DNA from: Streptomyces capitiformicae
GTDB taxonomy: Bacteria; Actinomycetota; Actinomycetes; Streptomycetales; Streptomycetaceae
Direction of reading: 5' to 3'
Assembly: GCF_002214185.1 (NCBI RefSeq)
Contig: NZ_CP022161.1
Span: 558,001 to 622,000, forward strand
DNA: 64,000 nucleotides
In this document: piece by piece, positions 36,545-44,876 of the stretch
How positions within the stretch are numbered: the first letter of the stretch is position 1
Layout of the letters: every line of letters begins with the position of its first letter
Notes under the pieces: generated by a model
Database searches by the model: none
What the model saw: only the letters and a program-made list of their open reading frames with translations
Told to the model about the DNA's origin: nothing
Position numbers and translations under genes: made by a program

Positions 36545-37747
36545 ATGTCGCGTACGCACACATCAGGCACGTCGGACGTCCTCGTCGTGGGGGGCGGGAT
36601 CATCGGGCTCGTCACGGCGTGGCGGGCCGCGCAGCGCGGGTTCGCCACGGCCGTGGTGGATCCCGAGCCCGGTGGCGGGGCCGCGCAGGTGGCCGCCGGG
36701 ATGCTCGCCGCGGTCACCGAGCTGCACTACGGCGAGCAGACGCTGCTGGGGCTCAACCTTCAGTCCGCGCGCCGCTACCCGGACTTCGCGGCCGAGCTGA
36801 CCGAGGCGACGGGCCTGGACCTCGGCTACCGCCGGTCCGGCACGCTCGCGGTGGCGCTGGACGCCGACGACCGCGCCCATCTGCGGGAACTGCACGCCCT
36901 GCAGCGCCGGTCGGGCCTTGCGTCGGAGTGGCTGAGCGGTCGCGACTGCCGCCGTCTGGAGCCGATGCTGGCGCCGGGCGTGCGGGGCGGGCTGCGGGTC
37001 GACGGCGACCACCAGATCGACCCGAGGCGGCTCGCCAGGGCCCTCGTGACGGCCTGCGAGCGCGCCGGGGTGGCCTTCCACCGGGCCTGGGCCGAGGAGC
37101 TGTCTGTGGCCCGGGAGCGGGCGGCCGGGGTTCGCACCTCGGACGGCACGCTGCTGGCCGCCGGGCAGGTCGTCCTCGCCGCGGGCAGCCTCAGCGGGCG
37201 GCTCGCGGGAGTGCCGGACGAGGTGCTGCCGCCGGTACGGCCGGTGAAGGGGCAGGTGCTGCGGCTGACCGTGCCGAAGCGGTACGCGCCCTTCCTGAGC
37301 CGGACCGTGCGCGCGCTGGTCCGCGGCAGCCACGTCTACCTGGTGCCGCGCGAGAACGGCGAACTCGTCGTCGGCGCGACCAGCGAGGAGCTCGGCTGGG
37401 ACACGACGGTCACCGCGGGCGGAGTGTACGAGCTGCTGCGCGACGCCCATGAACTCGTCCCCGGGATCACCGAACTCCCGCTCACCGAGACCCGCGCGGG
37501 ACTGCGCCCCGGCTCCCCCGACAACGCGCCGCTCCTGGGACCCACCGCTCTCGACGGTCTCCTCCTGGCGACCGGCCACTACCGCAACGGGGTGCTCCTC
37601 ACCCCGGTCACCGGCGATGTCATGGCGCAGGTGCTCACCACCGGGGAACTGCCGGAGGAGGCCCGCGACTTCACGCCGCTGCGGTTCCAGGGCAGTGGGC
37701 CACAGGGGCTCGGGAACCTCAGGGAACTCACGGAGTTGCCCGCATGA
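36545..37747 (+). CDS. thiO: Glycine oxidase ThiO
   Basis: FAD enzyme (400 aa) that oxidises glycine to dehydroglycine, the nitrogen-carbon unit of the thiamine thiazole ring. FAD-binding motif VLVVGGGIIGLVTAWRAAQ; then GGGAAQVAAGMLAAVTE and the substrate region LRPGSPDNAPLLGPT with GLLLATGHYRNGVLLTP at the C-terminus. The ATG at 36545 directly follows the TPP riboswitch; upstream open frame is riboswitch sequence. The stop overlaps thiS as ATGA. Confidence 0.95.
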   Translation: MSRTHTSGTSDVLVVGGGIIGLVTAWRAAQRGFATAVVDPEPGGGAAQVAAGMLAAVTELHYGEQTLLGLNLQSARRYPDFAAELTEATGLDLGYRRSGTLAVALDADDRAHLRELHALQRRSGLASEWLSGRDCRRLEPMLAPGVRGGLRVDGDHQIDPRRLARALVTACERAGVAFHRAWAEELSVARERAAGVRTSDGTLLAAGQVVLAAGSLSGRLAGVPDEVLPPVRPVKGQVLRLTVPKRYAPFLSRTVRALVRGSHVYLVPRENGELVVGATSEELGWDTTVTAGGVYELLRDAHELVPGITELPLTETRAGLRPGSPDNAPLLGPTALDGLLLATGHYRNGVLLTPVTGDVMAQVLTTGELPEEARDFTPLRFQGSGPQGLGNLRELTELPA

Positions 37748-37971
37748 GCTCGATGAACACGACCCACGTCATGACCGTCTTCGTCAACGGGGAACAGCGG
37801 CAGGTCGCTCCGGGCACCGCCCTCGACGCGCTCGTGTCGACGCTCACCGCGTCGCCCTCCGGGGTCGCCGCCGCGCTCAACGAGACCGTCGTCCCGCGCG
37901 CGCAGTGGCCGTCGACCGTCCTCTCCGAGGGGGACCGTGTCGAGGTCCTCACCGCCGTCCAAGGAGGCTGA
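37744..37971 (+). CDS. thiS: Sulfur carrier protein ThiS
   Basis: Ubiquitin-like sulfur carrier (75 aa) that delivers thiocarboxylate sulfur to the thiazole synthase. It ends in the required Gly-Gly (AVQGG), which is adenylated and thiolated. MTVFVNGEQRQVAPGTALDA forms the first beta hairpin. Translation may begin at the ATG overlapping the thiO stop (37744) or at either of two in-frame ATGs shortly after (37753, 37771). The thiF-like activating enzyme is not in the window. Confidence 0.93.
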   Translation: MSSMNTTHVMTVFVNGEQRQVAPGTALDALVSTLTASPSGVAAALNETVVPRAQWPSTVLSEGDRVEVLTAVQGG

Positions 37972-38769
<798 letters not shown>

Positions 38770-38784
38770 CCTTGGTCTCGCCCC

Positions 38785-39000
38785 CGCCGCCCCTACCCGT
38801 CCCATCCCAGGGGCGGCCGCCCCTTCGACCCCGCCACGCCTTCGAGCTCGGGTGGGAGGGGTTGTGTGACGTGTGCGGGTGGATGGGGGCTTGTCGCGCC
38901 CACGCGGCGGAGCCGCATATCGATACAGCCCCGCGCCCTGAAAACATGGCCGCACCCCGTGCTTTTAAGGGGCGCGGGGGACTGCGCGAGCAACCACACA
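38785..39000. repeat. Dispersed Streptomyces intergenic hairpin element, copy A
   Basis: The gap between thiG and the kinase gene holds a degenerate copy of an element found again at 50150 and 57285. Shared blocks are CGCCGCCCCTACCCGTCCCA near the left end, CACCCCGTGCTTTTAAGGGG near 38953-38972 and CGCGGGGGACTGCGCGAGCA near 38973-38992. The left arm of the hairpin is eroded here. It probably serves as the terminator of the thiOSG operon. The remaining part of the gap, to 39133, shows nothing else. Confidence 0.75.
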
Positions 39001-39133
39001 CCACCCGCAGCCGCCACCCAACCGCACCCACCTAGTTCCCGGGCGCCCGGCACCACCGCGGAGCGCCCGTCACAGGTCTGCTGCAGTCCGTCTCGCCCGG
39101 CGCAGTACCCGGCAGGGTGTCCGTGGTGGCTCG

Positions 39134-39139
39134 TACACT
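39134..39139 (+). promoter_or_regulatory. -10 element (TACACT) for leaderless kinase mRNA
   Basis: TACACT ends exactly seven bases before the GTG at 39147, and there is no Shine-Dalgarno sequence. It supports a leaderless transcript beginning at this GTG. Confidence 0.65.
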
Positions 39140-39146
39140 CACCTGC

Positions 39147-41066
39147 GTGGACACGACCCTTCAGGACCCGCTTGTCGGCCATGTGCTCGACGGCCGGTAT
39201 CGAGTCGAGGCGCGGATCGCGGTCGGCGGGATGGCCACGGTCTATCGGGCCGTGGACACCCGCCTCGACCGTGTGCTCGCGCTCAAGGTGATGCATCCGA
39301 CGCTGGCGGCCGACGGCTCGTTCGTGGAGCGGTTCATCCGTGAGGCCAAGTCGGTGGCGCGGCTGTCGCATCCGAATGTGGTGGGGGTCTTCGACCAGGG
39401 CACCGACGGGTCGTACGTCTACCTCGCGATGGAGTACGTCGCCGGCTGCACGCTGCGGGACGTGCTGCGCGAGCGCGGGGCTCTGCAGCCGCGGGCCGCG
39501 CTCGACATCCTGGAGCCGGTGCTCGCCGCGCTCGGGGCCGCGCATCGTGCCGGGTTCGTGCACCGGGACATGAAGCCGGAGAACGTGCTCATAGGGGACG
39601 ACGGCCGGGTGAAGGTCGCCGACTTCGGGCTCGTACGGGCCGTGGACACCGTCACGAGCACCACGGGTACCGTCCTCGGCACCGTCTCCTACCTCGCCCC
39701 GGAGCAACTGGAGCACGGCACCACGGACACCCGTGTCGACGTGTACGCGTGCGGGGTGATGCTCTACGAGATGCTCACCGGCGGCAAGCCGCACTCCGGG
39801 GACTCCCCCGCCCAGGTGCTCTACCGCGCCCTGAACGACGACGTGCCGCCGCCGTCGGCCGCCGTGCCCGCGCTGCCGTACGAGCTGGACGAGTTGGTCG
39901 CCTCGGCGACGGCGCGCAACCCCGAGCTGCGGCCGTACGACGCGGTCGCGCTGCTCGCCCAGGCGCGTCAGGCGCGGTCCGCGTTGAGCGACGAGCAGTT
40001 GGACGCGGTGCCGCCGCAGGCGATAGCCGGGGGCCACGACAACGCCGAGGACCGGACGAGTGTCATTCCGCGCTCGCTGTCCCTGCCCGGGACGGGGGCG
40101 CCGGGGCCTGAACAGCTCAACCGCACAAGCCGGTTGGAGACGCCCGCGCCGCCCCGGCGGACTCGTGCCCGCGGCTCCGTGGCACCCCGGCGCGGGCTGC
40201 TCGCGATCGTCGCCGCCGTGCTGCTCGCTCTCGGGGCGGGCGGAGGTGTCTGGTACATCACTTCGGGTCAGTTCACGAGGGTCCCGGCGGTGCTGAACGT
40301 GTCCGAGGCGGCCGCGGTGAAGCGGATCGAGGGCGCCGGGCTCGACGCCCGCACCAAGCGTGAGTTCAGCGACACGGTGAAGCGCGGCCAGGTGATCCGT
40401 ACCGATCCGGGGCCCAGGGAGCGGATCCGGGACAACGACACCGTGACCCTGACGATCTCCAAGGGCCCGGAGATCGTGAAGGTGCCCGACCTGGAGGGCT
40501 ACCGGCTGGACCTGGCGAAGACCCGGCTGAAGAACGACGGGCTCGCACCGGGCCTGGTGACACGGGAGTTCAGCGAGGACGTCATCAGGGGCCAGGTGAT
40601 CCGTACGGAGCCGGGCGTCGGCACCGAGGCCTCCTCGGGCTCGGCCGTAGCGCTCGTGGTCAGCCGGGGTGCCCCGGTGGACGTCCCCGAGGTGTCCGGC
40701 TCCTCGGTCGAGGACGCCACCGACCTGCTGGAGCGGGAGGGCCTCAAGGTGAAGATCGCCTCGGAGCAGGTCAACTCGGAGTTCGACAAGGGGCTGGTCG
40801 CCGAGCAGTCGCCGGGCGCGGGCGAGCAGGTCGGCGAGGGTGACACCGTCACCCTGACGATCTCCAAGGGGCCCGAGATGATCGAGGTCCCGGACGTCGT
40901 GGGCGACAGCGTCGACGAGGCCACCCAGAAGCTCCAGGACGCGGGCTTCGAGGTCGAGGAGGACCGAGGTCTGCTCGGGCTCTTCGGGGACGAGGTGAAG
41001 GGACAGTCGGTGGCAGGCGGCGAGCAGGCGGCCAAGGGTTCGACGATCACGATCGAGATCGGCTGA
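39147..41066 (+). CDS. PASTA-domain serine/threonine protein kinase (PknB/PknL type)
   Basis: Membrane-anchored Hanks-type kinase (639 aa). In the kinase domain (about 14-275) the glycine loop is AVGGMATVYRAVD, the ATP lysine is Lys47 (LALKVM), the catalytic loop is HRDMKPENVL (Asp141) and DFG starts at Asp159. A threonine-rich activation loop follows. After a juxtamembrane linker comes one membrane segment (LLAIVAAVLLALGAGGGVWY) and four extracellular PASTA repeats that sense peptidoglycan fragments. The GTG at 39147 is preferred because of the -10 element seven bases upstream. Position next to the Rv2175c-type gene resembles PknL of mycobacteria. Confidence 0.95.
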   Translation: MDTTLQDPLVGHVLDGRYRVEARIAVGGMATVYRAVDTRLDRVLALKVMHPTLAADGSFVERFIREAKSVARLSHPNVVGVFDQGTDGSYVYLAMEYVAGCTLRDVLRERGALQPRAALDILEPVLAALGAAHRAGFVHRDMKPENVLIGDDGRVKVADFGLVRAVDTVTSTTGTVLGTVSYLAPEQLEHGTTDTRVDVYACGVMLYEMLTGGKPHSGDSPAQVLYRALNDDVPPPSAAVPALPYELDELVASATARNPELRPYDAVALLAQARQARSALSDEQLDAVPPQAIAGGHDNAEDRTSVIPRSLSLPGTGAPGPEQLNRTSRLETPAPPRRTRARGSVAPRRGLLAIVAAVLLALGAGGGVWYITSGQFTRVPAVLNVSEAAAVKRIEGAGLDARTKREFSDTVKRGQVIRTDPGPRERIRDNDTVTLTISKGPEIVKVPDLEGYRLDLAKTRLKNDGLAPGLVTREFSEDVIRGQVIRTEPGVGTEASSGSAVALVVSRGAPVDVPEVSGSSVEDATDLLEREGLKVKIASEQVNSEFDKGLVAEQSPGAGEQVGEGDTVTLTISKGPEMIEVPDVVGDSVDEATQKLQDAGFEVEEDRGLLGLFGDEVKGQSVAGGEQAAKGSTITIEIG

Positions 41067-41154
41067 CCGCCGGCGGCCGACCCGGGCGGCGCCAAGTAAG
41101 GCAGCCCCACCCGGTCGGCACCCGGCGCGGCGGGCCAGGCCGGTCAGCACCGGC

Positions 41155-41633
41155 ACCGGCCGATCAAGCCCGTCGGCACCAGCACCAGCGGGTCAAGCCC
41201 GTCAGCACCAGCACCAGCACCCACCGACCAACCCAGCCCGCACCAGCACCAGCGGGCCAAGCCCGTCAGCACCCACACCAGCGGGTCAAGCCCGTCAGCA
41301 CCAGCACCAGCACCCACCGACCAACCCAGCCCGCACCAGCACCAGCGGTACAAGCCCGTCAGCACCCACACCAGCGGGTCAAGCCCGTCAGCACCCACAC
41401 CCACCGACCAACCCAGCCCGCACCAGCACCAGCGGGCCAGACCCGTCAGCACCCACACCAGCGGGCCAAGCCCGTCGGCACCAGCACCAGCACCCACCGA
41501 CCAACCCAGCCCGCACCAGCACCAGCGGGCCAAGCCCGTCAGCACCCACACCAGCGGGTCAAGCCCGTCAGCACCCACACCAGCGGGTCAAGCCCGTCAG
41601 CACCCACACCAGCGGGTCAAGCCCGTCAGCACC
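41155..41633. repeat. GC-rich tandem repeat tract (29-bp unit and longer variants)
   Basis: About 480 bp built from repeats of a 29-bp unit, CAGCGGGTCAAGCCCGTCAG followed by CACCCACAC, well seen at 41523, 41552, 41581 and 41610. Copies alternate with a longer variant carrying CACCGACCAACCCAGCCCGC. Each unit contains a CGGG-tcaag-CCCG mini-hairpin. The strand bias is extreme: the plus strand is C/A-rich. The tract sits in the 816-bp gap between the kinase gene and endonuclease IV; the rest of the gap (41634-41882) contains short GC palindromes but no supportable gene. Confidence 0.9.
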
Positions 41634-41882
41634 GGAGGTCGACGTCCGTGACGGTCAGGCTGTCCTTTTCCTGCTGGGCCGCCTGTCCGGCGGCATCCGC
41701 GCCGCCGGCGTGCCGGGCCTGGCCCGCGGCCGCCCCGCGGCCGCCCGGCCGCGGGGCGGTTGCAGAACGGCGCGGCCAGACGTCCCCGACGGGCAGCACC
41801 GGCATGCCGACGCCGCTCAGGTGCTCGGCGCGCCGCGGTATCCGCCGACCGGGTGCCCCGGGCCGCATGACACCCTGGGGCG

Positions 41883-42794
41883 GTGAGTACTCAGCAGTCC
41901 CCCGGCCTGCACGGCCCCTCCGGCGCCCTCCCCGGCCCTTCCCGCAACCCTGTCGGCGGTCATGTGCCCGTCGCCGGTGGTCTGAACTCCGTCGGGCTCA
42001 CGTACGCCCGTGATCTGAAGGCCGAGGCCGTGCAGGTCTTCGTCGCCAACCCGCGCGGCTGGGCGACGCCCGCCGGGAACCCGCGGCAGGACGAGGAGTT
42101 CCGCGCGGCCTGCGCCGCCGAGTCGATCCCTGCGTACGTCCACGCCCCGTACCTGATCAACTTCGGTTCGCACACCGAGGCGACGGTGGAGAAGTCGGTG
42201 GAGTCGCTGCGGCACTCGTTGCGCCGGGGCCGGGAGATCGGCGCGCTGGGGGTGGTCGTGCACACCGGGAGCGCGACGGGCGGCCGCGAGCGGTCGGTGG
42301 CGCTGAAGCAGGTCCGCGCGTACATGCTGCCGCTGCTGGACGAGCTGACCCACGACGACGACCCGTATCTACTGCTGGAGTCAACCGCCGGCCAGGGGTC
42401 CTCGCTGTGCTCCCGCACCTGGGACTTCGGCCCCTACTTCGAGGCGCTCGACGCCCACCCCAAGCTCGGCGTCTGCCTGGACACCTGCCACATCTTCGCG
42501 GCGGGCCACGACCTGACCGGGCCCGACGGCATGCACCAGACCCTCGACCTCCTGGTGGACACCGTCGGCGAGGGCCGCCTCAAGCTGATCCACGCCAACG
42601 ACTCCAAGGACGTCGTCGGCGCCCACAAGGACCGCCACGAGAACATCGGCTCCGGCCACATCGGCGAGGACCCGTTCCGCGCCCTCATGACCCACACCGC
42701 CACCGAGGGCGTACCGCTGATCATCGAGACGCCCGGCGGCAAGGAGGGCCACGCGGCAGACGTGGAGCGACTGAAGAAGCTGCGGGACGGCTGA
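41883..42794 (+). CDS. nfo: Deoxyribonuclease IV (Nfo/EndoIV-type AP endonuclease)
   Basis: Cleaves DNA at apurinic/apyrimidinic sites in base excision repair. The 303-residue TIM-barrel protein has the zinc-ligand motifs YVHAPYLINFGSH, VVHTGSATG, LLLESTAGQGSSL, VCLDTCHIFAAGHD, LIHANDSKDVVGAHKDRHEN and the final VPLIIETPGG. All expected metal ligands are present. GTG start at 41883; the first 25 residues are a low-complexity extension. It is convergent with the small gene that follows, with 16 bp between them. Confidence 0.94.
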   Translation: MSTQQSPGLHGPSGALPGPSRNPVGGHVPVAGGLNSVGLTYARDLKAEAVQVFVANPRGWATPAGNPRQDEEFRAACAAESIPAYVHAPYLINFGSHTEATVEKSVESLRHSLRRGREIGALGVVVHTGSATGGRERSVALKQVRAYMLPLLDELTHDDDPYLLLESTAGQGSSLCSRTWDFGPYFEALDAHPKLGVCLDTCHIFAAGHDLTGPDGMHQTLDLLVDTVGEGRLKLIHANDSKDVVGAHKDRHENIGSGHIGEDPFRALMTHTATEGVPLIIETPGGKEGHAADVERLKKLRDG

Positions 42795-42810
42795 CCCCGT
42801 CGACGCCGGG

Positions 42811-43086
42811 TCAGTCCTTGTTCTCGACCAGCACGTGCGAAGTGTCGACGATATGAACCACGAGCACGATGAGCAGGCCGTCACTGATGACGTACTCGAT
42901 CGCCATGGTGTTGGAGAGCGCGACCGAGCGGGTGTTCTCGTCACCGGAGATGGCTGCGGAGATCTTGGTGCGGGGATCCTTGGCCAATATGGCGAGCCCC
43001 TCGTGGAACACCTCCAGGCGGTCGTCCGGAAGGCCGTCGCGCACGCGCGCCGCGGCCTCCGAGAAGATCACATTGAGGACGGCCAT
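42811..43086 (-). CDS. Small RelE/ParE-like protein, no adjacent antitoxin
   Basis: A 91-residue protein. The end pattern IEYVISDGLLIVLVVHIVDTSHV resembles the C-terminal beta strands of RelE/ParE-fold proteins, and LAILAKDPRTKISAAIS fits the preceding helix and strand. No antitoxin gene is next to it, and typical catalytic Arg/Lys/Tyr residues of RelE are not obvious, so an orphan or domesticated family member is more likely than an active toxin. ATG at 43086 with AGGAG upstream. Confidence 0.65.
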   Translation of the reverse strand: MAVLNVIFSEAAARVRDGLPDDRLEVFHEGLAILAKDPRTKISAAISGDENTRSVALSNTMAIEYVISDGLLIVLVVHIVDTSHVLVENKD

Positions 43087-43140
43087 CTTGGCTCTCCTGC
43101 ACGGTTGTCCTGTTAACCGGCGCTGAGCTTGCCGGCAGTT

Positions 43141-43806
43141 TCAGAGCTCGGGCCCCTCCCCCGGCTCCTCCTGATACGAATACCGCTGCTCCCGCCACGG
43201 GTCACCGATGTTGTGGTAGCCCCGTTCCTCCCAGAAGCCGCGGCGGTCCGTGGTCATGTACTCGATGCCCCGGACCCATTTGGGGCCCTTCCAGGCGTAC
43301 AGATGGGGGACGACCAGGCGGAGGGGGAAGCCGTGTTCAGCGGTGAGGAGTTCGCCGTCCTTGTGGGTGGCGAACATCGTGCGGTCGGAGACGAAGTCGT
43401 CGAGGCGGAGGTTGGAGCTGAAGCCGTACTCGGCCCACACCATCACATGGGTGACCTCGGCGGCCGGCGGCGCGATCTCCACGATCGTACGGGCCGGAAT
43501 GCCGCCCCACTCGGCGCCGACCATGCTGAACTTCGTCACGCAGTGCAGGTCCGCCACGACCGAGGCGTACGGCAGAGCGGTGAACTCCTCGTGGGTCCAG
43601 GAGTGCTTCTCGCCGTCGGCGGTGGCGCCGAAGACCCGGAAGTCCCATCGCTCGGGGCGGAACTTGGGGACGGGTCCGTAGTGCGTGACCGGCCAGCCGC
43701 GCTGGAGTCGCTGTCCCGGCGGAAGCTGCGGCTGTGCCGCGTTCCCGGAGTTCTCGGACTTCTCAGACCCGCGATCTCCTGATTCGCGTTCCACCGGCTG
43801 ACCCAT
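43141..43806 (-). CDS. Sulfite oxidase-type molybdopterin oxidoreductase
   Basis: A 221-residue protein of the sulfite oxidase / MsrP (YedY) molybdopterin domain family. The region VVADLHCVTKFSMVGAEWGG carries the conserved cysteine that ligates molybdenum. Other family segments are HVMVWAEYGFSSNL, GFPLRLVVPHLYAWKGPKWV and YHNIGDPWREQRY. No Tat signal peptide or membrane domain is seen, so it is probably cytoplasmic; the electron partner is unknown. ATG at 43806 with GGATGGAG. It is divergent from bfr. Confidence 0.9.
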   Translation of the reverse strand: MGQPVERESGDRGSEKSENSGNAAQPQLPPGQRLQRGWPVTHYGPVPKFRPERWDFRVFGATADGEKHSWTHEEFTALPYASVVADLHCVTKFSMVGAEWGGIPARTIVEIAPPAAEVTHVMVWAEYGFSSNLRLDDFVSDRTMFATHKDGELLTAEHGFPLRLVVPHLYAWKGPKWVRGIEYMTTDRRGFWEERGYHNIGDPWREQRYSYQEEPGEGPEL

Positions 43807-43861
43807 GACTCCATCCTGACAGACCCCGAGTGGTGCACATGACCAGGGTCGCCCCGATCCA

Positions 43862-43981
43862 GGCAAAACGGACTAAGGCTGCGCTTACTTACTAAGCTTG
43901 TACTTACTGGACGATCTTCAACGGCGGGTGCAATCATCGCGGCGCAACCTCCCAGTCCCCCGCTTGGAAGGAGCCTCTGCG
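43862..43981 (+). promoter_or_regulatory. bfr upstream region with CTTACT / ACTAAG repeats
   Basis: Upstream of bfr, CTTACT-type motifs recur in CTTACTTACTAAG near 43885 and again in TACTTACTGG near 43910, and ACTAAG occurs twice (near 43872 and 43891). They form small inverted repeats of TAAG/CTTA. This could be a regulator binding region, but it is not a good match to the iron box seen upstream of bfd. Confidence 0.35.
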
Positions 43982-44461
43982 ATGCAGGGCGACCCCGAGG
44001 TCATCGAATTCCTCAACGAGCAGTTGACCGCCGAGCTGACGGCGATCAACCAGTACTTCCTGCACGCGAAGATGCAGGAGAACTTCGGCTGGACGAAGCT
44101 CGCCAAGTACACGCGGCACGAGTCCTTCGACGAGATGAAGCACGCCGAGGTCCTCACCGACCGGATCCTGTTCCTTGAGGGGCTGCCGAACTACCAGCGG
44201 CTCTTCCACGTCCGCGTCGGCCAGACGGTCAAGGAGATGTTCGAGGCGGACCGGCAGATCGAGGTCGAGGCGATCGACCGCCTCAGGCGCGGCATCGAGG
44301 TGATGCGCAACAAGGGCGACATCACGTCCGCGAACATCTTCGAGTCGATCCTCAAGGACGAGGAGCATCACATCGACTACCTGGACACCCAGCTGGAGCT
44401 GCTGGAGAAGCTCGGTGAGGCTCTCTACATCGCGCAGCTGATCGAGCAGCCGGAGAGCTGA
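43982..44461 (+). CDS. bfr: Bacterioferritin
   Basis: Iron storage 24-mer subunit (159 aa). Di-iron ferroxidase residues are all visible: Glu18, Glu51, His54, Glu94, Glu127 and His130 (KDEEHHIDYL). Met52 is the axial haem ligand (FDEMKHAEVL), so it is a haem-binding bacterioferritin and not a plain ferritin. ATG at 43982 with GGAAGGAG; the open frame begins earlier but lacks similarity. It is convergent with bfd, ten bases apart. Confidence 0.97.
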   Translation: MQGDPEVIEFLNEQLTAELTAINQYFLHAKMQENFGWTKLAKYTRHESFDEMKHAEVLTDRILFLEGLPNYQRLFHVRVGQTVKEMFEADRQIEVEAIDRLRRGIEVMRNKGDITSANIFESILKDEEHHIDYLDTQLELLEKLGEALYIAQLIEQPES

Positions 44462-44471
44462 GCGAGCTGAG

Positions 44472-44696
44472 CTACGCCGCTTCCTCAAGCCCGGTGAGGA
44501 CCGACTCACCCTGGTCGGCCAGCTCACGGCGCGGACACGCGCCCCTGCCCAGCAGGGCCTGTATACGGCGTACGCACGAGCCGCAGTCGGTGCCCGCCTT
44601 GCAGGCCGACGCGATCTGGCGAGGGGTGCAGGCACCGTCCGCCGCGTGCTTCTTGACTTGCTGCTCGGTGATGCCGAAGCAACTGCAGACGTACAC
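44472..44696 (-). CDS. bfd: Bacterioferritin-associated ferredoxin (2Fe-2S)
   Basis: A 74-residue Bfd-type protein that supplies electrons to bacterioferritin for iron release. The four cluster cysteines are in the C-x-C (YVCSCFGI, Cys4 and Cys6) and C-x-x-C (TDCGSCVRR) pairs. The spacing is as in Bfd and in the NasB/NirB [2Fe-2S] module. GTG start at 44696 behind GGGAGGTGA. An iron box upstream suggests expression in iron starvation, when stored iron must be released. Confidence 0.93.
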   Translation of the reverse strand: MYVCSCFGITEQQVKKHAADGACTPRQIASACKAGTDCGSCVRRIQALLGRGACPRRELADQGESVLTGLEEAA

Positions 44697-44741
44697 GCGG
44701 TCACCTCCCGCCGGGATCGATAAGTGGCGCCGTCCCCGTTG

Positions 44742-44760
44742 ATCGGTGAGGCTAACCTAA
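44742..44760 (-). promoter_or_regulatory. Iron box (DmdR/IdeR operator) of bfd
   Basis: ATCGGTGAGGCTAACCTAA matches the 19-bp DmdR/IdeR consensus at 16 positions by my alignment to TTAGGTTAGGCTAACCTAA. It lies 46-64 bp upstream of the bfd start codon. Fe(II)-bound repressor should shut off bfd when iron is plentiful. Confidence 0.88.
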
Positions 44761-44789
44761 CCTTACCCGGCATTCGGGCAGCTCAAAAG

Positions 44790-44831
44790 TGGAGTGGGGC
44801 GCGGATCGTATGTGATCCGCGCCCCACTCCA
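44790..44831 (-). terminator. Intrinsic terminator of aroH
   Basis: An 18-bp perfect stem (5' arm from 44790, 3' arm to 44831) with a 6-base GTATGT loop, 45 bases downstream of the aroH stop. No T-tract follows. It insulates aroH from the bfd control region. Confidence 0.9.
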
Positions 44832-44876
44832 TGTCCTGTTCCATGCCCTGCGACAGGCACGGCACCAGCTGATCCG

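Noticed and set aside
41144..41578. Open frame of 144 codons on the minus strand rich in Trp, Cys, Gly and Leu
   Set aside because: It is a translation of the 29-bp tandem repeat tract; codon pattern is not gene-like, and there is no ribosome site.
41155..41633. Possible CRISPR array in the repeat tract
   Set aside because: The units follow each other with no unique spacers, and no cas genes are near.
41626..41868. 80-codon minus-strand frame between the repeat tract and endonuclease IV
   Set aside because: Weak start, no similarity I recognise, and composition follows the neighbouring GC palindromes.
43862..43920. Iron box for bfr
   Set aside because: The CTTACT/ACTAAG repeats do not fit the TTAGGTTAGGCTAACCTAA consensus well enough.
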